64,000 nucleotides of DNA. Source: Citrobacter amalonaticus. GTDB taxonomy: Bacteria > Pseudomonadota > Gammaproteobacteria > Enterobacterales > Enterobacteriaceae. Both the position numbers and the translations under genes were made by a program. The notes beneath the pieces are model-generated. The model saw nothing but the letters and a program-made list of their open reading frames with translations, had not been told where the DNA came from and made no database searches. The DNA lies in contig NZ_AP024585.1 of the NCBI RefSeq assembly GCF_018323885.1, forward strand, positions 1 through 64,000, given 5' to 3'. Shown here in pieces: positions 13,506-27,419 of this stretch (position 1 is its first letter; each line of letters begins with the position of its first letter).

Positions 13506-14732
13506 ATGAAGCAAGTCACCTTTACGCCGCGTAATCATCAGCTTACCAATACCCGGACCTGGACGCCTGACAGCCACTGGCTGGTTTTTGACGTCCGTCC
13601 GTCAGGGGCTTCTTTTACCGGCGAGACCATTGAACGGGTGAATGTCCATACCGGTGAGGGGGAGGTGATTTATCGCGCAACGCAGGGAGCGCACGTCGGT
13701 GTGGTAACAGTGCATCCGCAGGCGGAGAAATATGTGTTTATTCATGGGCCTGAAAACCCGGACGCGACGTGGCAATACGACTTTCATCATCGTCGTGGCG
13801 TGATTGCCGAACAGGGACAGGTGACAAATCTGGACGCGATGGATATCACTTCTCCCTACACGCCGGGTGCACTGCGCGGCGGCAGTCATGTTCATGTTTT
13901 CAGCCCTGACGGCGAGTTTGTCAGCTTTACCTATAACGACCATGTGATGCATGAACGTGATTTGGCACTGGATTTACGCAACGTTGGCGTCGCGGTGCCT
14001 TATGGACCGGTGGCGGTATCCGCGCAGCACCCGCGTGAATACAGCGGTAGTCACTGGTGCGTACTGGTCAGCCAGACAACGCCTGACCCCACGCCGGGCA
14101 GCGATGAAATCACTCGTGCCTATGAAGAGGGCTGGGTGGGAAATCATGCGCTGGCGTTTATCGGTGATACGCTTTCCGTCAATGGTGAGAAAGTGCCTGA
14201 GCTGTTTCTGGTAGAACTGCCGCAGGATGAGGAGGGCTGGAAAACGCCAGGAGAGGCCCCTCTGGAAGGCACCGACGCAACCTTGCCCTCACCGCCGCGC
14301 GGTGTTGTCCAGCGTCGGCTGACGTTTACCCATGCACGCCGCTTTCCCGGGCTGGCGACGGTTCCGCGCCATTGGGTGCGCAGCAATCCGCAGGCAACAG
14401 AGATTGCGTTCCTGATGCGCGATGACGTGGGGATTGTGCAACTTTGGCTGATCCCGGCCCAGGGAGGCGAGCCTCGCCAGTTGACGCATCATGCCACGGG
14501 CATTCAATCCGCGTTTAACTGGCACCCGTCGGGGAAATGGCTGGGATTTGTGCTGGATAACCGTATCGCCTGCTGTGATGTCCACAGCGGCGACATTATC
14601 TTTTTAACCCAGAATCACGGCAATCCACCCTCTGCGGATGCCGTGGTATTTTCGCCAGACGGTCAGTTCGTGGCGTGGATGGAAGAGGTAGATGGTTTCC
14701 GTCAGCTGTGGATGACAGAAACCGGGCGGTAA
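13506..14732 (+). CDS. yidR: Beta-propeller protein YidR (DUF3748)
   Basis: Conserved protein of unknown function, 408 residues, without signal peptide or membrane segments. It carries TolB/WD40-like repeats, recognisable by recurring TPDSHWLVFD, FSPDGEFVSFTYND, HPSGKWLGFVLDN and FSPDGQFVAWMEE strands, which suggests a beta-propeller. It is divergent from cbrA across about 100 bp and its stop abuts the convergent yidQ stop. No pathway can be assigned. Confidence 0.85.
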   Translation: MKQVTFTPRNHQLTNTRTWTPDSHWLVFDVRPSGASFTGETIERVNVHTGEGEVIYRATQGAHVGVVTVHPQAEKYVFIHGPENPDATWQYDFHHRRGVIAEQGQVTNLDAMDITSPYTPGALRGGSHVHVFSPDGEFVSFTYNDHVMHERDLALDLRNVGVAVPYGPVAVSAQHPREYSGSHWCVLVSQTTPDPTPGSDEITRAYEEGWVGNHALAFIGDTLSVNGEKVPELFLVELPQDEEGWKTPGEAPLEGTDATLPSPPRGVVQRRLTFTHARRFPGLATVPRHWVRSNPQATEIAFLMRDDVGIVQLWLIPAQGGEPRQLTHHATGIQSAFNWHPSGKWLGFVLDNRIACCDVHSGDIIFLTQNHGNPPSADAVVFSPDGQFVAWMEEVDGFRQLWMTETGR

Positions 14733-15065
14733 TCAGGGAGCCGGCATTTTCGCAGGAGGGATGACGGAGTTGGTTACCTGTGTTCTCTCCTCGCTTCTTT
14801 CGACACGCGATCTGACCGAATTATCTTTGCGGAACAGATCCCACGGCAACAGGAGCGTGTCCATTACCGCAGTAAAGGGCATATCCAGTATGGCCAGCGA
14901 TTTAGTACCCCAGTTTGTTTCGTCATCTCCTATCATAGCGGCGCTGGCGCGGGTGCCAGGATAAGTTCCCTCTTTACCACCGGTATGTGACATTACGCTG
15001 GAGCAACCACTCAGTAAAACCATCCCACTGCACATCATCAGCGTTAACAACACATTTCTTATCAT
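14733..15065 (-). CDS. yidQ: Predicted outer-membrane lipoprotein YidQ (DUF1375)
   Basis: 110 residues with a lipoprotein signal peptide: basic N-terminus, hydrophobic core and lipobox LLSGCSS placing the modified Cys at about residue 21. The mature part contains GGKEGTYPGTRASAAMIGDDE and the PFTAVMDTLLLPWDLF segment typical of DUF1375. Function unknown. It is convergent with yidR, with adjacent stops, and divergent from ibpA. Confidence 0.85.
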   Translation of the reverse strand: MIRNVLLTLMMCSGMVLLSGCSSVMSHTGGKEGTYPGTRASAAMIGDDETNWGTKSLAILDMPFTAVMDTLLLPWDLFRKDNSVRSRVERSEERTQVTNSVIPPAKMPAP

Positions 15066-15239
15066 GATTTATTCATCTGTTGATCATCGGTGTTTGCACG
15101 ATGAGTTATAACGATCCCTTGCCAGAAATAACATCCTCATCACGTCGCATTGTGGCGGCTATCGCACTTTAACGTTTAGTGCGCTTCCACCCAGTCTATG
15201 CAATAGACAGCAAACTGTAAAAAAAGTCAGTCAGGGATG

Positions 15240-15267
15240 CTTGAAAAGTTCGCAATCAGACCCATTT
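15240..15267 (+). promoter_or_regulatory. Sigma-32 heat-shock promoter of ibpA
   Basis: CTTGAAA at 15240-15246, 14-bp spacer, CCCATTT at 15261-15267: a near-consensus RpoH promoter, as found upstream of ibpAB in E. coli. The rest of the 309-bp yidQ-ibpA gap holds the yidQ upstream region and the ibpA leader. Confidence 0.85.
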
Positions 15268-15274
15268 TGATGGT

Positions 15275-15374
15275 GTAGGCAAATGAAGAACACGCCTGAT
15301 GGGTGTTCTGACTACCCGGCCTGTCCATGATGGAAGGTCAATGACATTCTCGCTGATTTCAGGAGCTATTGATT
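15275..15374 (+). promoter_or_regulatory. ROSE-like RNA thermometer in the ibpA leader
   Basis: The roughly 100-nt leader ends TCGCTGATTTCAGGAGCTATTGATT before the ATG. A TCGCT motif at 15350-15354 faces the AGGAG ribosome site at 15361-15365, the typical ROSE arrangement that hides the ribosome site at low temperature. The assignment rests on the known E. coli ibpA thermometer and this local motif; I could not fold the RNA. Confidence 0.7.
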
Positions 15375-15788
15375 ATGCGTAACTTTGATTTATCCCCGCT
15401 ATACCGTTCTGCTATTGGTTTCGACCGTCTGTTTAATCTGCTGGAAAATAACCAGAGCCAGAGTAATGGCGGCTACCCTCCGTACAACGTTGAGCTGGTA
15501 GACGAAAATCATTACCGCATTGCTATTGCCGTTGCCGGTTTCGCGGAGAGCGAGCTGGAAATCACCGCGCAGGATAACCTGCTGGTGGTGAAAGGTGCGC
15601 ATGCGGACGAGCAAAAAGAACGGACTTACCTTTACCAGGGCATCGCGGAACGCAACTTTGAGCGTAAGTTCCAGTTAGCTGAGAACATCCATGTTCGCGG
15701 CGCGAATCTGGTCAATGGTCTGCTGTACATCGATCTCGAGCGTGTGATTCCGGAAGCGAACAAACCGCGCCGTATCGAAATCAATTAA
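15375..15788 (+). CDS. ibpA: Small heat-shock protein IbpA
   Basis: ATP-independent holdase (alpha-crystallin/Hsp20 family) that coats aggregating proteins and hands them to ClpB/DnaK. 137 residues: [21 protein letters not shown]-terminus, central alpha-crystallin domain with [20 protein letters not shown], and a C-terminal IEIN tail containing the I-x-I oligomerisation motif. I chose the ATG at 15375 by homology; a TTG two codons upstream is in frame. It is first of the ibpA-ibpB pair and under a sigma-32 promoter. Confidence 0.97.
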   Translation: MRNFDLSPLYRSAIGFDRLFNLLENNQSQSNGGYPPYNVELVDENHYRIAIAVAGFAESELEITAQDNLLVVKGAHADEQKERTYLYQGIAERNFERKFQLAENIHVRGANLVNGLLYIDLERVIPEANKPRRIEIN

Positions 15789-15898
15789 TTCTGTCGGGCC
15801 GCGCTACGCGGCCTGTTATCCCAGGCTTGCCGACAGGGAGCCGATGCGAATCTACGGATTTGCAGATATCACTCGCTTCTTAGAAGGAGATTATGATT

Positions 15899-16327
15899 AT
15901 GCGTAACTACGATTTATCCCCACTGCTGCGTCAATGGATCGGTTTTGACAAACTGGCCACCGCGTTACAAAACACCGGCGAAAGCCAGAGCTTCCCACCC
16001 TATAACATTGAAAAAAGCGACGATAATCACTATCGCATTACGCTTGCGCTGGCTGGTTTCCGTCAGGAAGATCTGGATATTCAACTGGAAGGCACCCGCC
16101 TGACCGTTAAGGGCGCGCCGCAGCAGCCTGAAAAAGAAACCAAGTGGTTGCATCAGGGACTGGTCACCCAGTCGTTCAGCCTGAGCTTTACGCTGGCTGA
16201 AAATATGGAGGTTTCCGGAGCGACGTTTACTAACGGGTTGTTGCATATCGATTTAACCCGTAACGTCCCGGAAGCAGTGGCTCCACAACGCATTGCCATT
16301 AGCGAACGTCCTGCATTAAATAGCTAA
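15899..16327 (+). CDS. ibpB: Small heat-shock protein IbpB
   Basis: Hsp20-family holdase that co-assembles with IbpA and aids release of trapped proteins. 142 residues, clearly a paralogue of IbpA ([38 protein letters not shown]; tail [11 protein letters not shown]). An in-frame ATG at 15893 lies 6 bases earlier and closer to the AAGGAG site; homology favours 15899. The 110-bp gap after ibpA may hold a second leader structure. A strong terminator follows. Confidence 0.96.
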   Translation: MRNYDLSPLLRQWIGFDKLATALQNTGESQSFPPYNIEKSDDNHYRITLALAGFRQEDLDIQLEGTRLTVKGAPQQPEKETKWLHQGLVTQSFSLSFTLAENMEVSGATFTNGLLHIDLTRNVPEAVAPQRIAISERPALNS

Positions 16328-16344
16328 TTTAGCTCCTTGCCTTT

Positions 16345-16372
16345 GCCCCGCCAGAAATGACGGGGCTTTTTT
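16345..16372 (+). terminator. Rho-independent terminator of ibpAB
   Basis: GCCCCG...CGGGGC stem with a 10-base loop followed by six T residues. Confidence 0.9.
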
Positions 16373-16560
16373 GTGCGCGAAGACAGCCCCGGATGTAGGG
16401 AGTGATGCCATTACCTGAAGAAAGCATTCAGCAACTTCAGTTTGCGATGAGGAAAAAGAGGTGGAAACGCCCATCATAAGGGCGCTTTAGCGTCGTTTCA
16501 GCATCAGAATGTGCGCCACCCTGCATATATGCCTGAACGGTTCAGTCATAATCCACTTAA

Positions 16561-18252
<1,692 letters not shown>

Positions 18253-18254
18253 CC

Positions 18255-18971
18255 TCAGACGGAGTCCGGGTGGACGCGCCGTAAATGGTAGTCCACCTGA
18301 TACTCGCTGGCGTTTCTGAACATGACTGAATAATTCAAAAACTCCCCGCTATCGCTGTAGGACAGTGACGTAATCCGTAGCAACGGTGTCTGCTCCGGAA
18401 CATTCATTTGGGTTGAAAGCTGTTTATCCGCAAGTACAGGTGACAGACTTTCATAATTACCGCTGATCGTGATCCCGCACTCTTTTTCGATGTAATCGAA
18501 TTTTGACCCCTCCAGATGGATAAGTGAGAGGTTGCGGAAGAGTTTTACCGGCATATAACTGTCTTCCAGCATTAAGGGCTTACCGTCAACATAACGTACG
18601 CGGCGCGAAAAATAGATACGTTCGTTAATCTGAATACGAAGCTGGCTGGCAATCGCCGGGGGCGCAGGCATGAGTTCGAAAATCAGTACCTGACTGGTCA
18701 CCTCTTTCCCCTGTTGCTTCAGTACTTCTGCCAGTCCGGTCAGGTTGGTGGTTTCATGATGGACATCTTTGCGCGCCACGTAGGTGCCACTCCCGTGACG
18801 ACGCACGACTAAACCCCAACCCACCAGCACCTCAATCGCTTTACGGATCGTCATTCGCGAGACCGCAAATTCGACGGCGAGCTTTTTTTCACCCGGTAAC
18901 GGGCTTCCGATGTTGTAATCGGAAGAGTTCAGGCGAATTCGTAGTCGTTCTGCTATTGATTTGTAGATCAC
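18255..18971 (-). CDS. yidP: GntR/HutC-family regulator YidP
   Basis: Probable local regulator of the divergent glvC-glvG alpha-glucoside genes. 238 residues: N-terminal winged HTH (about 5-70, LPGEKKLAVEFAVSRMTIRKAIEVL) and C-terminal UTRA ligand-binding domain (about 90-230, with YFSRRVRYVDGKPLMLEDSYMP). It starts at GTG 18971. The ligand is probably an alpha-glucoside 6-phosphate, by analogy with GntR regulators beside PTS operons (inference). It is separated from glvC by a 222-bp divergent region. Confidence 0.88.
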   Translation of the reverse strand: MIYKSIAERLRIRLNSSDYNIGSPLPGEKKLAVEFAVSRMTIRKAIEVLVGWGLVVRRHGSGTYVARKDVHHETTNLTGLAEVLKQQGKEVTSQVLIFELMPAPPAIASQLRIQINERIYFSRRVRYVDGKPLMLEDSYMPVKLFRNLSLIHLEGSKFDYIEKECGITISGNYESLSPVLADKQLSTQMNVPEQTPLLRITSLSYSDSGEFLNYSVMFRNASEYQVDYHLRRVHPDSV

Positions 18972-19193
18972 TACCAGACCTCTTTTTCCCTTTAAACACC
19001 GCTGATAAAACCTTCAGATGCCTAACTTTTATTAAAAAAGTAGACCTCATTGATGAAATTAAAACCATGAAAGCGATCACGAATCGTCGCGACATGTCAT
19101 GTCCTGAGGATCGCAACTTTCTATTCTCGTGTCAGGCCAGCAATCACTACAAAAAAGGCCTCTCCCTACTGGTTGTTACATGAGGATGTGAAA

Positions 19194-22135
<2,942 letters not shown>

Positions 22136-22142
22136 ACCTCCT

Positions 22143-22166
22143 GACCGGCATCGGACGATGCCGGTC
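22143..22166 (+). terminator. Hairpin after glvG
   Basis: Perfect 10-bp stem GACCGGCATC / GATGCCGGTC with a 4-base loop, followed by a CT-rich stretch. Likely the glvCG terminator, though the T run is poor. Confidence 0.6.
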
Positions 22167-22227
22167 TCCTCGTTCCTGTCGATTTAGGCTATTCTGGAAC
22201 CTGCTTGCAGCCCGACAAGGAATATTC

Positions 22228-22575
22228 ATGAAACTTTCTCGCCTCGGAGAATCACCGGATTACCGCTTCTCGCTGGCAAACGAGCGTACTTATCTGGCGT
22301 GGATCCGCACTGCGCTGGGTTTTCTCGCCGCAGGCGTCGGACTTGACCAACTGGCGCCAGACTTCGCCACGCCGGTGATCCGCGAGCTGTTAGCATTGCT
22401 GCTCTGTTTGTTTGCTGGCGGCCTGGCGATTTACGGTTATCTGCGTTGGTTACGCAATGAAAAGGCGATGCGGCTGAAGGAAGATTTACCTTATACCCGC
22501 GCTCTGCTGGTTATCAGTATGATTTTGACGATTGTGGCGATCGTCGTTATGGCGCTAGTGCTGTATGCCGGATAG
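22228..22575 (+). CDS. yidH: DUF202 inner-membrane protein YidH
   Basis: 115 residues with three predicted membrane helices and the DUF202 signature LANERTYLAWIRTALGFLAAGVGL near the N-terminus. Function unknown. It overlaps the next DUF202 gene by 11 bases, so yidH, yidG and yidF form a tight operon. Confidence 0.88.
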   Translation: MKLSRLGESPDYRFSLANERTYLAWIRTALGFLAAGVGLDQLAPDFATPVIRELLALLLCLFAGGLAIYGYLRWLRNEKAMRLKEDLPYTRALLVISMILTIVAIVVMALVLYAG

Positions 22576-22927
22576 CCGTAAGGCCCGTCGCATAACCGAT
22601 CCGGGACTGCAGCCGGAGCGTACCTCGCTGGCATGGTTTCGTACTCTGCTGGGCTATGGCGCGCTGATGGCGCTGGCAGTGAAACATCACTGGCATCAGG
22701 CGGGGCTTTTGTTCTGGGTCTCAATTGTGGTGCTGGCAATCGTGGCCATCATTCTCTGGGGCTATACCCGCAAGCGTAATCTGATGGATGTTTCGCTCCT
22801 CGATTTTTCCCAATCTCGCGCGGTTCGTGACAAATTTATGATCTCCCTCGCGGTGTTATCTCTCGCAATATTGTTTGCTGTAACGCACGTTCGCCAACTT
22901 ATCCTCTTGATCGGAAATTTAGCATGA
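22565..22927 (+). CDS. yidG: DUF202 inner-membrane protein YidG
   Basis: 120 residues, a second DUF202 protein. The N-terminus has the family motif LQPERTSLAWFRTLLGYGALMAL, then two further hydrophobic helices. Probably pairs with YidH, since the reading frames overlap (inference). It overlaps yidF by 4 bases. Function unknown. Confidence 0.88.
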   Translation: MPDSRKARRITDPGLQPERTSLAWFRTLLGYGALMALAVKHHWHQAGLLFWVSIVVLAIVAIILWGYTRKRNLMDVSLLDFSQSRAVRDKFMISLAVLSLAILFAVTHVRQLILLIGNLA

Positions 22928-23502
22928 CAGGATGTCAGGTCATGGCCAAACCGGCCAGCTCTTGTTGTAACCTGGATTGTCGTCACTGCTTCTACAATGA
23001 TACTGCTTACCTGTCTGTGGTGGTAAATCGCCAGAACAGTCAATGGCCTGAACCGTTGTATCAGCAACTTCGCCAGAGCGGCGCTTCTCTGCTGCAGTTT
23101 ATTCCACTCGTGGAGCGAGATGAACGCGGCATGCTGACGGCAGAATCGGTGGAGCCGCAGGTGTGGGGAACATTTCTCACTGCGGTATTTGATATCTGGG
23201 TGCGTGAAGATATTGGACGTATACATATCCGGCTTTTTGATATCGTGCTGAATGTGTGGTGTGGGTATTCACGGTATGAGGAAAAAACGGCGGTCAGCCC
23301 TGACTGTCAGCGCTGCACAGTATTTCGTTTTTGTCATGGAGATTGTCCAAAACATCACGATGAGAGGGGGAAAAGTGTGCTGTGCGCTGGATACAGTGAG
23401 TTTATCCATTATACCGCGCCGCACATGCGCGTGATGCGCGATCTGATCAGGCAGCATCGCTCACCGACAGAGCTGATGGCGATGCTGCGCGCAGAATGTT
23501 AG
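22924..23502 (+). CDS. yidF: Shortened radical-SAM sulfatase-maturase-like protein YidF
   Basis: 192 residues, about half the usual roughly 400 of anaerobic sulfatase-maturating enzymes. The N-terminus has the family start [18 protein letters not shown] with the radical-SAM cluster motif C15-x3-C19-x2-C22. The C-terminal half keeps a SPASM-like cysteine set ([25 protein letters not shown]). The middle of the SAM barrel is missing, joining near residue 38 ([14 protein letters not shown]). The frame is open throughout, so this is an in-frame internal deletion, not a frameshift. The E. coli YidF is also short. No sulfatase gene is nearby. It may be a relic. Confidence 0.75.
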   Translation: MTGCQVMAKPASSCCNLDCRHCFYNDTAYLSVVVNRQNSQWPEPLYQQLRQSGASLLQFIPLVERDERGMLTAESVEPQVWGTFLTAVFDIWVREDIGRIHIRLFDIVLNVWCGYSRYEEKTAVSPDCQRCTVFRFCHGDCPKHHDERGKSVLCAGYSEFIHYTAPHMRVMRDLIRQHRSPTELMAMLRAEC

Positions 23503-24821
23503 CGTCCTTTCGCTAGGTATTGCGCCATTTCTGCTTCTGGCACCATGCCGCCACCCGTCGCCCAGACCAGGTGCGTGGCATTATTAAGTTGCTCAGCGCT
23601 AATGCCCTGCATCTGCTGATAGTCAGTGGATGCGCAGACGCGCTGAGGCCCGGCCATTCCCGCCAGTGCTGACGGTTCCAGACGAATGTCCTCCTCCTGT
23701 GCCAGCCAGCCCAGCATGTCGTACATAGACCGATCGCTGAGGGTATACAACCCGTCCAGCAGACGTTCCATCGCTCTGCCGACAAAGCCGGATGCACGTC
23801 CTACTGCCAGACCATCTGCCGCTGTCTGGTTATCGATACCGATTTCCTGCACGGCGATCTTGTCGTGCAGCCCGGTATACACGCCCAGCAGCATGCATGG
23901 GGAATGGGTGGGTTCAGCGAAAAAGCAGTGCACGTTATCGCCAAATGCCAGTTTCAGACCAAACGCCACCCCGCCAGGGCCACCCCCCACGCCACACGGC
24001 AGATAAACAAACAGCGGGTGATCGGCATCCACCACGCGGCCTTGCTGTTCGAATTGCGCTTTCAGACGCTGCCCGGCAACCGCATAACCTAAAAACAGCG
24101 TGCGGGAGTTTTCATCGTCAATAAAGAAGCAGTTTGGATCGGACTCCGCTGCTTTGCGACCCTGCTCAACCGCCACGCCGTAATCTTCTTCGTATTCGAC
24201 AACGGTGACGCCGTGGCTACGCAGTTTGGCTTTCTTCCATGCACGGGCATCCGCAGACATATGCACCGTAACGTTAAAGCCAATGCGGGCGCTCATAATG
24301 CCGATAGACAGCCCCAGGTTGCCGGTTGAACCCACGGCGATGCTGTACTGGCTAAAGAAGGCTGTGAACTTTGGCGAAAGCAGAACGCTGTAGTCCTCTT
24401 CGGGGGTCAGCATACCGGCTTCCCGCGCCAGTTTTTCGGCGTGCGTCAGGACTTCATAAATGCCGCCGCGCGCTTTAATTGAGCCAGATATTGGCAGATG
24501 ACTGTCTTTTTTCAGCAGGATTTCCCCGCTGATTTTCTGTCCGTACTGCTTTTCCAGACGTTGTTGCATAGCCGGAATGGCGACGACCTCAGATTCAATG
24601 ATCCCTCCGGTCGCAGCGGTTTCCGGGAAGGCTTTTGCCAGATACGGGGCGAAGCGCGCCAGACGGGCGTGGGCACCTTTAACGTCTTCTTCCGTCAGCC
24701 CCACATAAGGTAAACCTTCCGCCAGAGAGGTGGTTCCCGGGTTGAACCAGGTCGTTTCTCGTAGAGCCACCAGCTCCTCCACCAAAGGATACTGGGCGAT
24801 GAGTTTTTGTATGTTTTCCAT
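23499..24821 (-). CDS. dsdA: D-serine dehydratase (ammonia-lyase)
   Basis: PLP enzyme converting D-serine to pyruvate and ammonia, detoxifying D-serine and feeding on it. 440 residues: PLP-binding Lys in [14 protein letters not shown] (near 118), phosphate-cradling [11 protein letters not shown] loop near 170, and [15 protein letters not shown] near 280. I chose the ATG at 24821 ([14 protein letters not shown]), preceded by GAGACG. The preceding gene is dsdX, 17 bases away on the same strand, so dsdXA is one operon activated by divergent DsdC. It is convergent with yidF with a 4-base overlap. Confidence 0.96.
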   Translation of the reverse strand: MENIQKLIAQYPLVEELVALRETTWFNPGTTSLAEGLPYVGLTEEDVKGAHARLARFAPYLAKAFPETAATGGIIESEVVAIPAMQQRLEKQYGQKISGEILLKKDSHLPISGSIKARGGIYEVLTHAEKLAREAGMLTPEEDYSVLLSPKFTAFFSQYSIAVGSTGNLGLSIGIMSARIGFNVTVHMSADARAWKKAKLRSHGVTVVEYEEDYGVAVEQGRKAAESDPNCFFIDDENSRTLFLGYAVAGQRLKAQFEQQGRVVDADHPLFVYLPCGVGGGPGGVAFGLKLAFGDNVHCFFAEPTHSPCMLLGVYTGLHDKIAVQEIGIDNQTAADGLAVGRASGFVGRAMERLLDGLYTLSDRSMYDMLGWLAQEEDIRLEPSALAGMAGPQRVCASTDYQQMQGISAEQLNNATHLVWATGGGMVPEAEMAQYLAKGR

Positions 24822-24838
24822 AGGACGTCTCTTTGCGC

Positions 24839-26176
24839 TTAGATGATAAAGGAAAGCAGGAATGTGCAAGCCAGTGCAATGACCGAGGCGATAAATGTCG
24901 CGGTCGTATAGTATTTGAACGTCTCATTCAGGGTGGCGCCGCAGTATTGCTTAACCAGCCAGAAGAGGGAGTCGGTGACGATCGTGCAGCCAATGGCGCC
25001 GGAACCAATGGCAATGGCGATGATCTCCGGACTGACGTTGGGATACATCGGCAGCATCGGCGCGACAATCGCCGTGGCGCCCATCATCGCCACTGTGGCA
25101 GAACCGACCGCCGCATGCAGAATCAATGCGACCAGCCAGGCCAGCAGAATCGGGTGCATATCCATGTTGGAGAGGATCACCGCTAACGTATCTGCCAGAC
25201 CGCTGCTCTTGAGGATGGCGTTGAACGCGCCGCCCGCCCCGATGATCAGCAGGATATTGGCGATAGAACCAAAACCGTTTTCGGTATGGGTGAGCAGTGT
25301 GCTCATGCCGATATGCTGGCGCAGGCCGAGAATGTAATACGCCACAAAGACGGCAATAAACATGGCAGTAATCGGGTTGCCGATAAATTCCAGCAGGGTG
25401 TACAGCGTGCTGCCTTTGGTCATGTTCAGCTCAGCCACGGTTTTCACCAGCATCAAACCAATCGGCAGGAGGACGGTAAACAGTGTTGCACTTAACGACG
25501 GCAGCGTGTTTTCCTCGCGGACTTTGAGGTCTGCAAACTCAGCGGGAACCGGTTTGAACGGTAGGCGATTGCCAAGAAACTTCAGGAACAGCGGGCCACC
25601 GATCAACGACGCCATCAGGCCAACCAGCAGGCCGTAGACGATCACCGAACCAATATCCGCCCCCAGTTTATTGGCAACAAACAGCGCTGCCGGATGCGGC
25701 GGCACGACGCAGTGAACGGCCATCAGTGCGGTACACAGTGGGATAGCCAGTTTCAGCAGAGAAGTGTTGGTTTTTTTCGCGATGGAGAATGCGAGAGGAA
25801 TTAACAATACCACGCCCACTTCAACGAACAGCGTGATCCCGCAAATCAACCCCACCAGCACCATAATGACGTCAGCGGAGAGCCAGCGGCAGCGCTGTAG
25901 CGTTAAGCCGATGCGTTCCGCCGCGCCGGAAACCTCCATCATTTTACCGAGAATGGTACCAAGACCGATGACGGCGGCGAGGAAGCCGAGCGTACCGCCG
26001 ATCCCGTTTTCGATAGCATTGACCATGTCCAGCGGTCCCATGCCCATCATGGCCCCCACAAAGAAACTGGCGAGCAGCAGTGCCAGGAATGGGTGGAATT
26101 TGAATTTCACGATGGTCAGTACAATTAACACAATGCTAATTAGCAGCGTGCTCACAACCCAGATTTGAGAGTGCAT
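24839..26176 (-). CDS. dsdX: D-serine permease DsdX (GntP family)
   Basis: Inner-membrane proton symporter of the gluconate-permease (GntP) family importing D-serine. 445 residues with 12-14 predicted helices, an N-terminal [21 protein letters not shown] helix and the family segment [20 protein letters not shown] near 365. First gene of dsdXA; the 230-bp region up to dsdC is the shared divergent control region for the LysR-type activator. Confidence 0.95.
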   Translation of the reverse strand: MHSQIWVVSTLLISIVLIVLTIVKFKFHPFLALLLASFFVGAMMGMGPLDMVNAIENGIGGTLGFLAAVIGLGTILGKMMEVSGAAERIGLTLQRCRWLSADVIMVLVGLICGITLFVEVGVVLLIPLAFSIAKKTNTSLLKLAIPLCTALMAVHCVVPPHPAALFVANKLGADIGSVIVYGLLVGLMASLIGGPLFLKFLGNRLPFKPVPAEFADLKVREENTLPSLSATLFTVLLPIGLMLVKTVAELNMTKGSTLYTLLEFIGNPITAMFIAVFVAYYILGLRQHIGMSTLLTHTENGFGSIANILLIIGAGGAFNAILKSSGLADTLAVILSNMDMHPILLAWLVALILHAAVGSATVAMMGATAIVAPMLPMYPNVSPEIIAIAIGSGAIGCTIVTDSLFWLVKQYCGATLNETFKYYTTATFIASVIALACTFLLSFII

Positions 26177-26406
26177 ATCTCACCTTGCCCTGTGATTTAC
26201 CTGCCCCTATTGGACAAAAATTCGGCGTGCGGTGACAAACGATATAAATCCTCTTACACATGAATCAGATTGAATCAAAGAGGTGATTTGTATCGAATAT
26301 TCGCTCAATTTTGCGATATGGTTCACTCTCATTCATCTTTAAGCTGATTTTTTCTGCGATCTTTTTTACACTTCGCCGGACTGAAGCTGAAGTCACCGAG
26401 GTACTC
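26177..26406. promoter_or_regulatory. Divergent dsdX/dsdC control region
   Basis: AT-rich 230-bp intergenic region between the divergently transcribed permease operon and its LysR-type regulator. DsdC is expected to bind here. I could not point to a clean T-N11-A dyad or a convincing CRP site. Confidence 0.5.
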
Positions 26407-27363
26407 ATGGAACCCCTTCGCGAAGTCAGAAACCATCTTCTGAACGGTTGGCAATTATCCAAACTGTACACATTTGAAGTGGCGGCGCGGCATCAGTCTT
26501 TTGCGATGGCCGCAGACGAGTTATCGCTGAGTCCCAGCGCCATCAGCCACCGCATTAACCAACTGGAAGAGGAGTTGGGGATCCAGCTTTTCGTGCGATC
26601 GCACCGCAAAGTGGAACTCACCCATGAAGGTAAGCGGGTATTCTGGGCGCTGAAATCGTCGCTGGATACGCTGAACCAGGAGATCCTCGATATCAAAAAC
26701 CAGGAACTCTCCGGGACGTTGACCGTCTATTCTCGTCCGTCTATTGCGCAATGCTGGCTGGTGCCAGCGCTCGGTGATTTCACCCGCCGCTATCCGTCGA
26801 TTTCGCTCACCATATTAACGGGCAACGACAACGTGAACCTGCAGCGCGCTGGTGTCGATCTGGCGCTCTACTTTGACGATGCGCCTTCGGCCCAACTGGA
26901 GCATCACTTCCTAATGGACGAAGCGATTCTCCCCGTCTGTAGCCCGGATTATGCCCAACGCTTTGATTTAATGGGATCTCTGGTGAATCTTTCGCATTGT
27001 ACGCTGCTGCACGATCGCCAGGCCTGGAGCAATGATTCAGGGACCGACGAGTGGCATAGCTGGGCGCAACATTTTGCCGTGAATTTGCCGACATCGTCGG
27101 GAATTGGCTTTGATCGGTCGGATTTAGCGGTGATTGCTGCCATGAACCATATCGGCGTGGCGATGGGACGCAGACGTCTGGTACAAAAGCGACTGGAGAG
27201 CGGTGAGCTGGTCGCTCCTTTCGGTGAGATGGCGTTGACCTGTCACCAGCATTACTACATGACGACGCTACCCGGCAGGCAATGGCCGAAAATTGAGGCC
27301 TTTATCAACTGGCTGCATGAGCAGGCGAAGTCGTTTTCCGCAAGCGAAACTGCTACACGGTAA
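26407..27363 (+). CDS. dsdC: LysR-type activator of dsdXA
   Basis: Activates dsdXA in response to D-serine. 318 residues: N-terminal HTH (about 20-75, FEVAARHQSFAMAADELSLSPSAISHRINQLEEELG) and C-terminal substrate-binding domain (about 105-300, with SRPSIAQCWLVPALGDF). I chose the ATG at 26407 (MEPLREVRNHLLNGWQLSK), matching E. coli; the frame remains open 32 codons upstream, but that segment is low in complexity and not conserved. Divergent from dsdX. Confidence 0.95.
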   Translation: MEPLREVRNHLLNGWQLSKLYTFEVAARHQSFAMAADELSLSPSAISHRINQLEEELGIQLFVRSHRKVELTHEGKRVFWALKSSLDTLNQEILDIKNQELSGTLTVYSRPSIAQCWLVPALGDFTRRYPSISLTILTGNDNVNLQRAGVDLALYFDDAPSAQLEHHFLMDEAILPVCSPDYAQRFDLMGSLVNLSHCTLLHDRQAWSNDSGTDEWHSWAQHFAVNLPTSSGIGFDRSDLAVIAAMNHIGVAMGRRRLVQKRLESGELVAPFGEMALTCHQHYYMTTLPGRQWPKIEAFINWLHEQAKSFSASETATR

Positions 27364-27419
27364 ATAAAAAAGCGTGCTAAATACGTGATATCGCGCCTGC
27401 AACATTGCTGAGGATCATC

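Noticed and set aside
22924..23502. Frameshift pseudogene in yidF
   Set aside because: The frame is intact through the join and both ends are conserved; the shortened form also exists in E. coli.
23865..24124. Short plus-strand open frames inside dsdA
   Set aside because: Arg/His/Pro-rich shadows of the GC-rich antisense gene with no start signals.
26311..26406. N-terminal extension of DsdC
   Set aside because: The 32 extra codons are unconserved and lack a ribosome site; MEPLREV is the known start.
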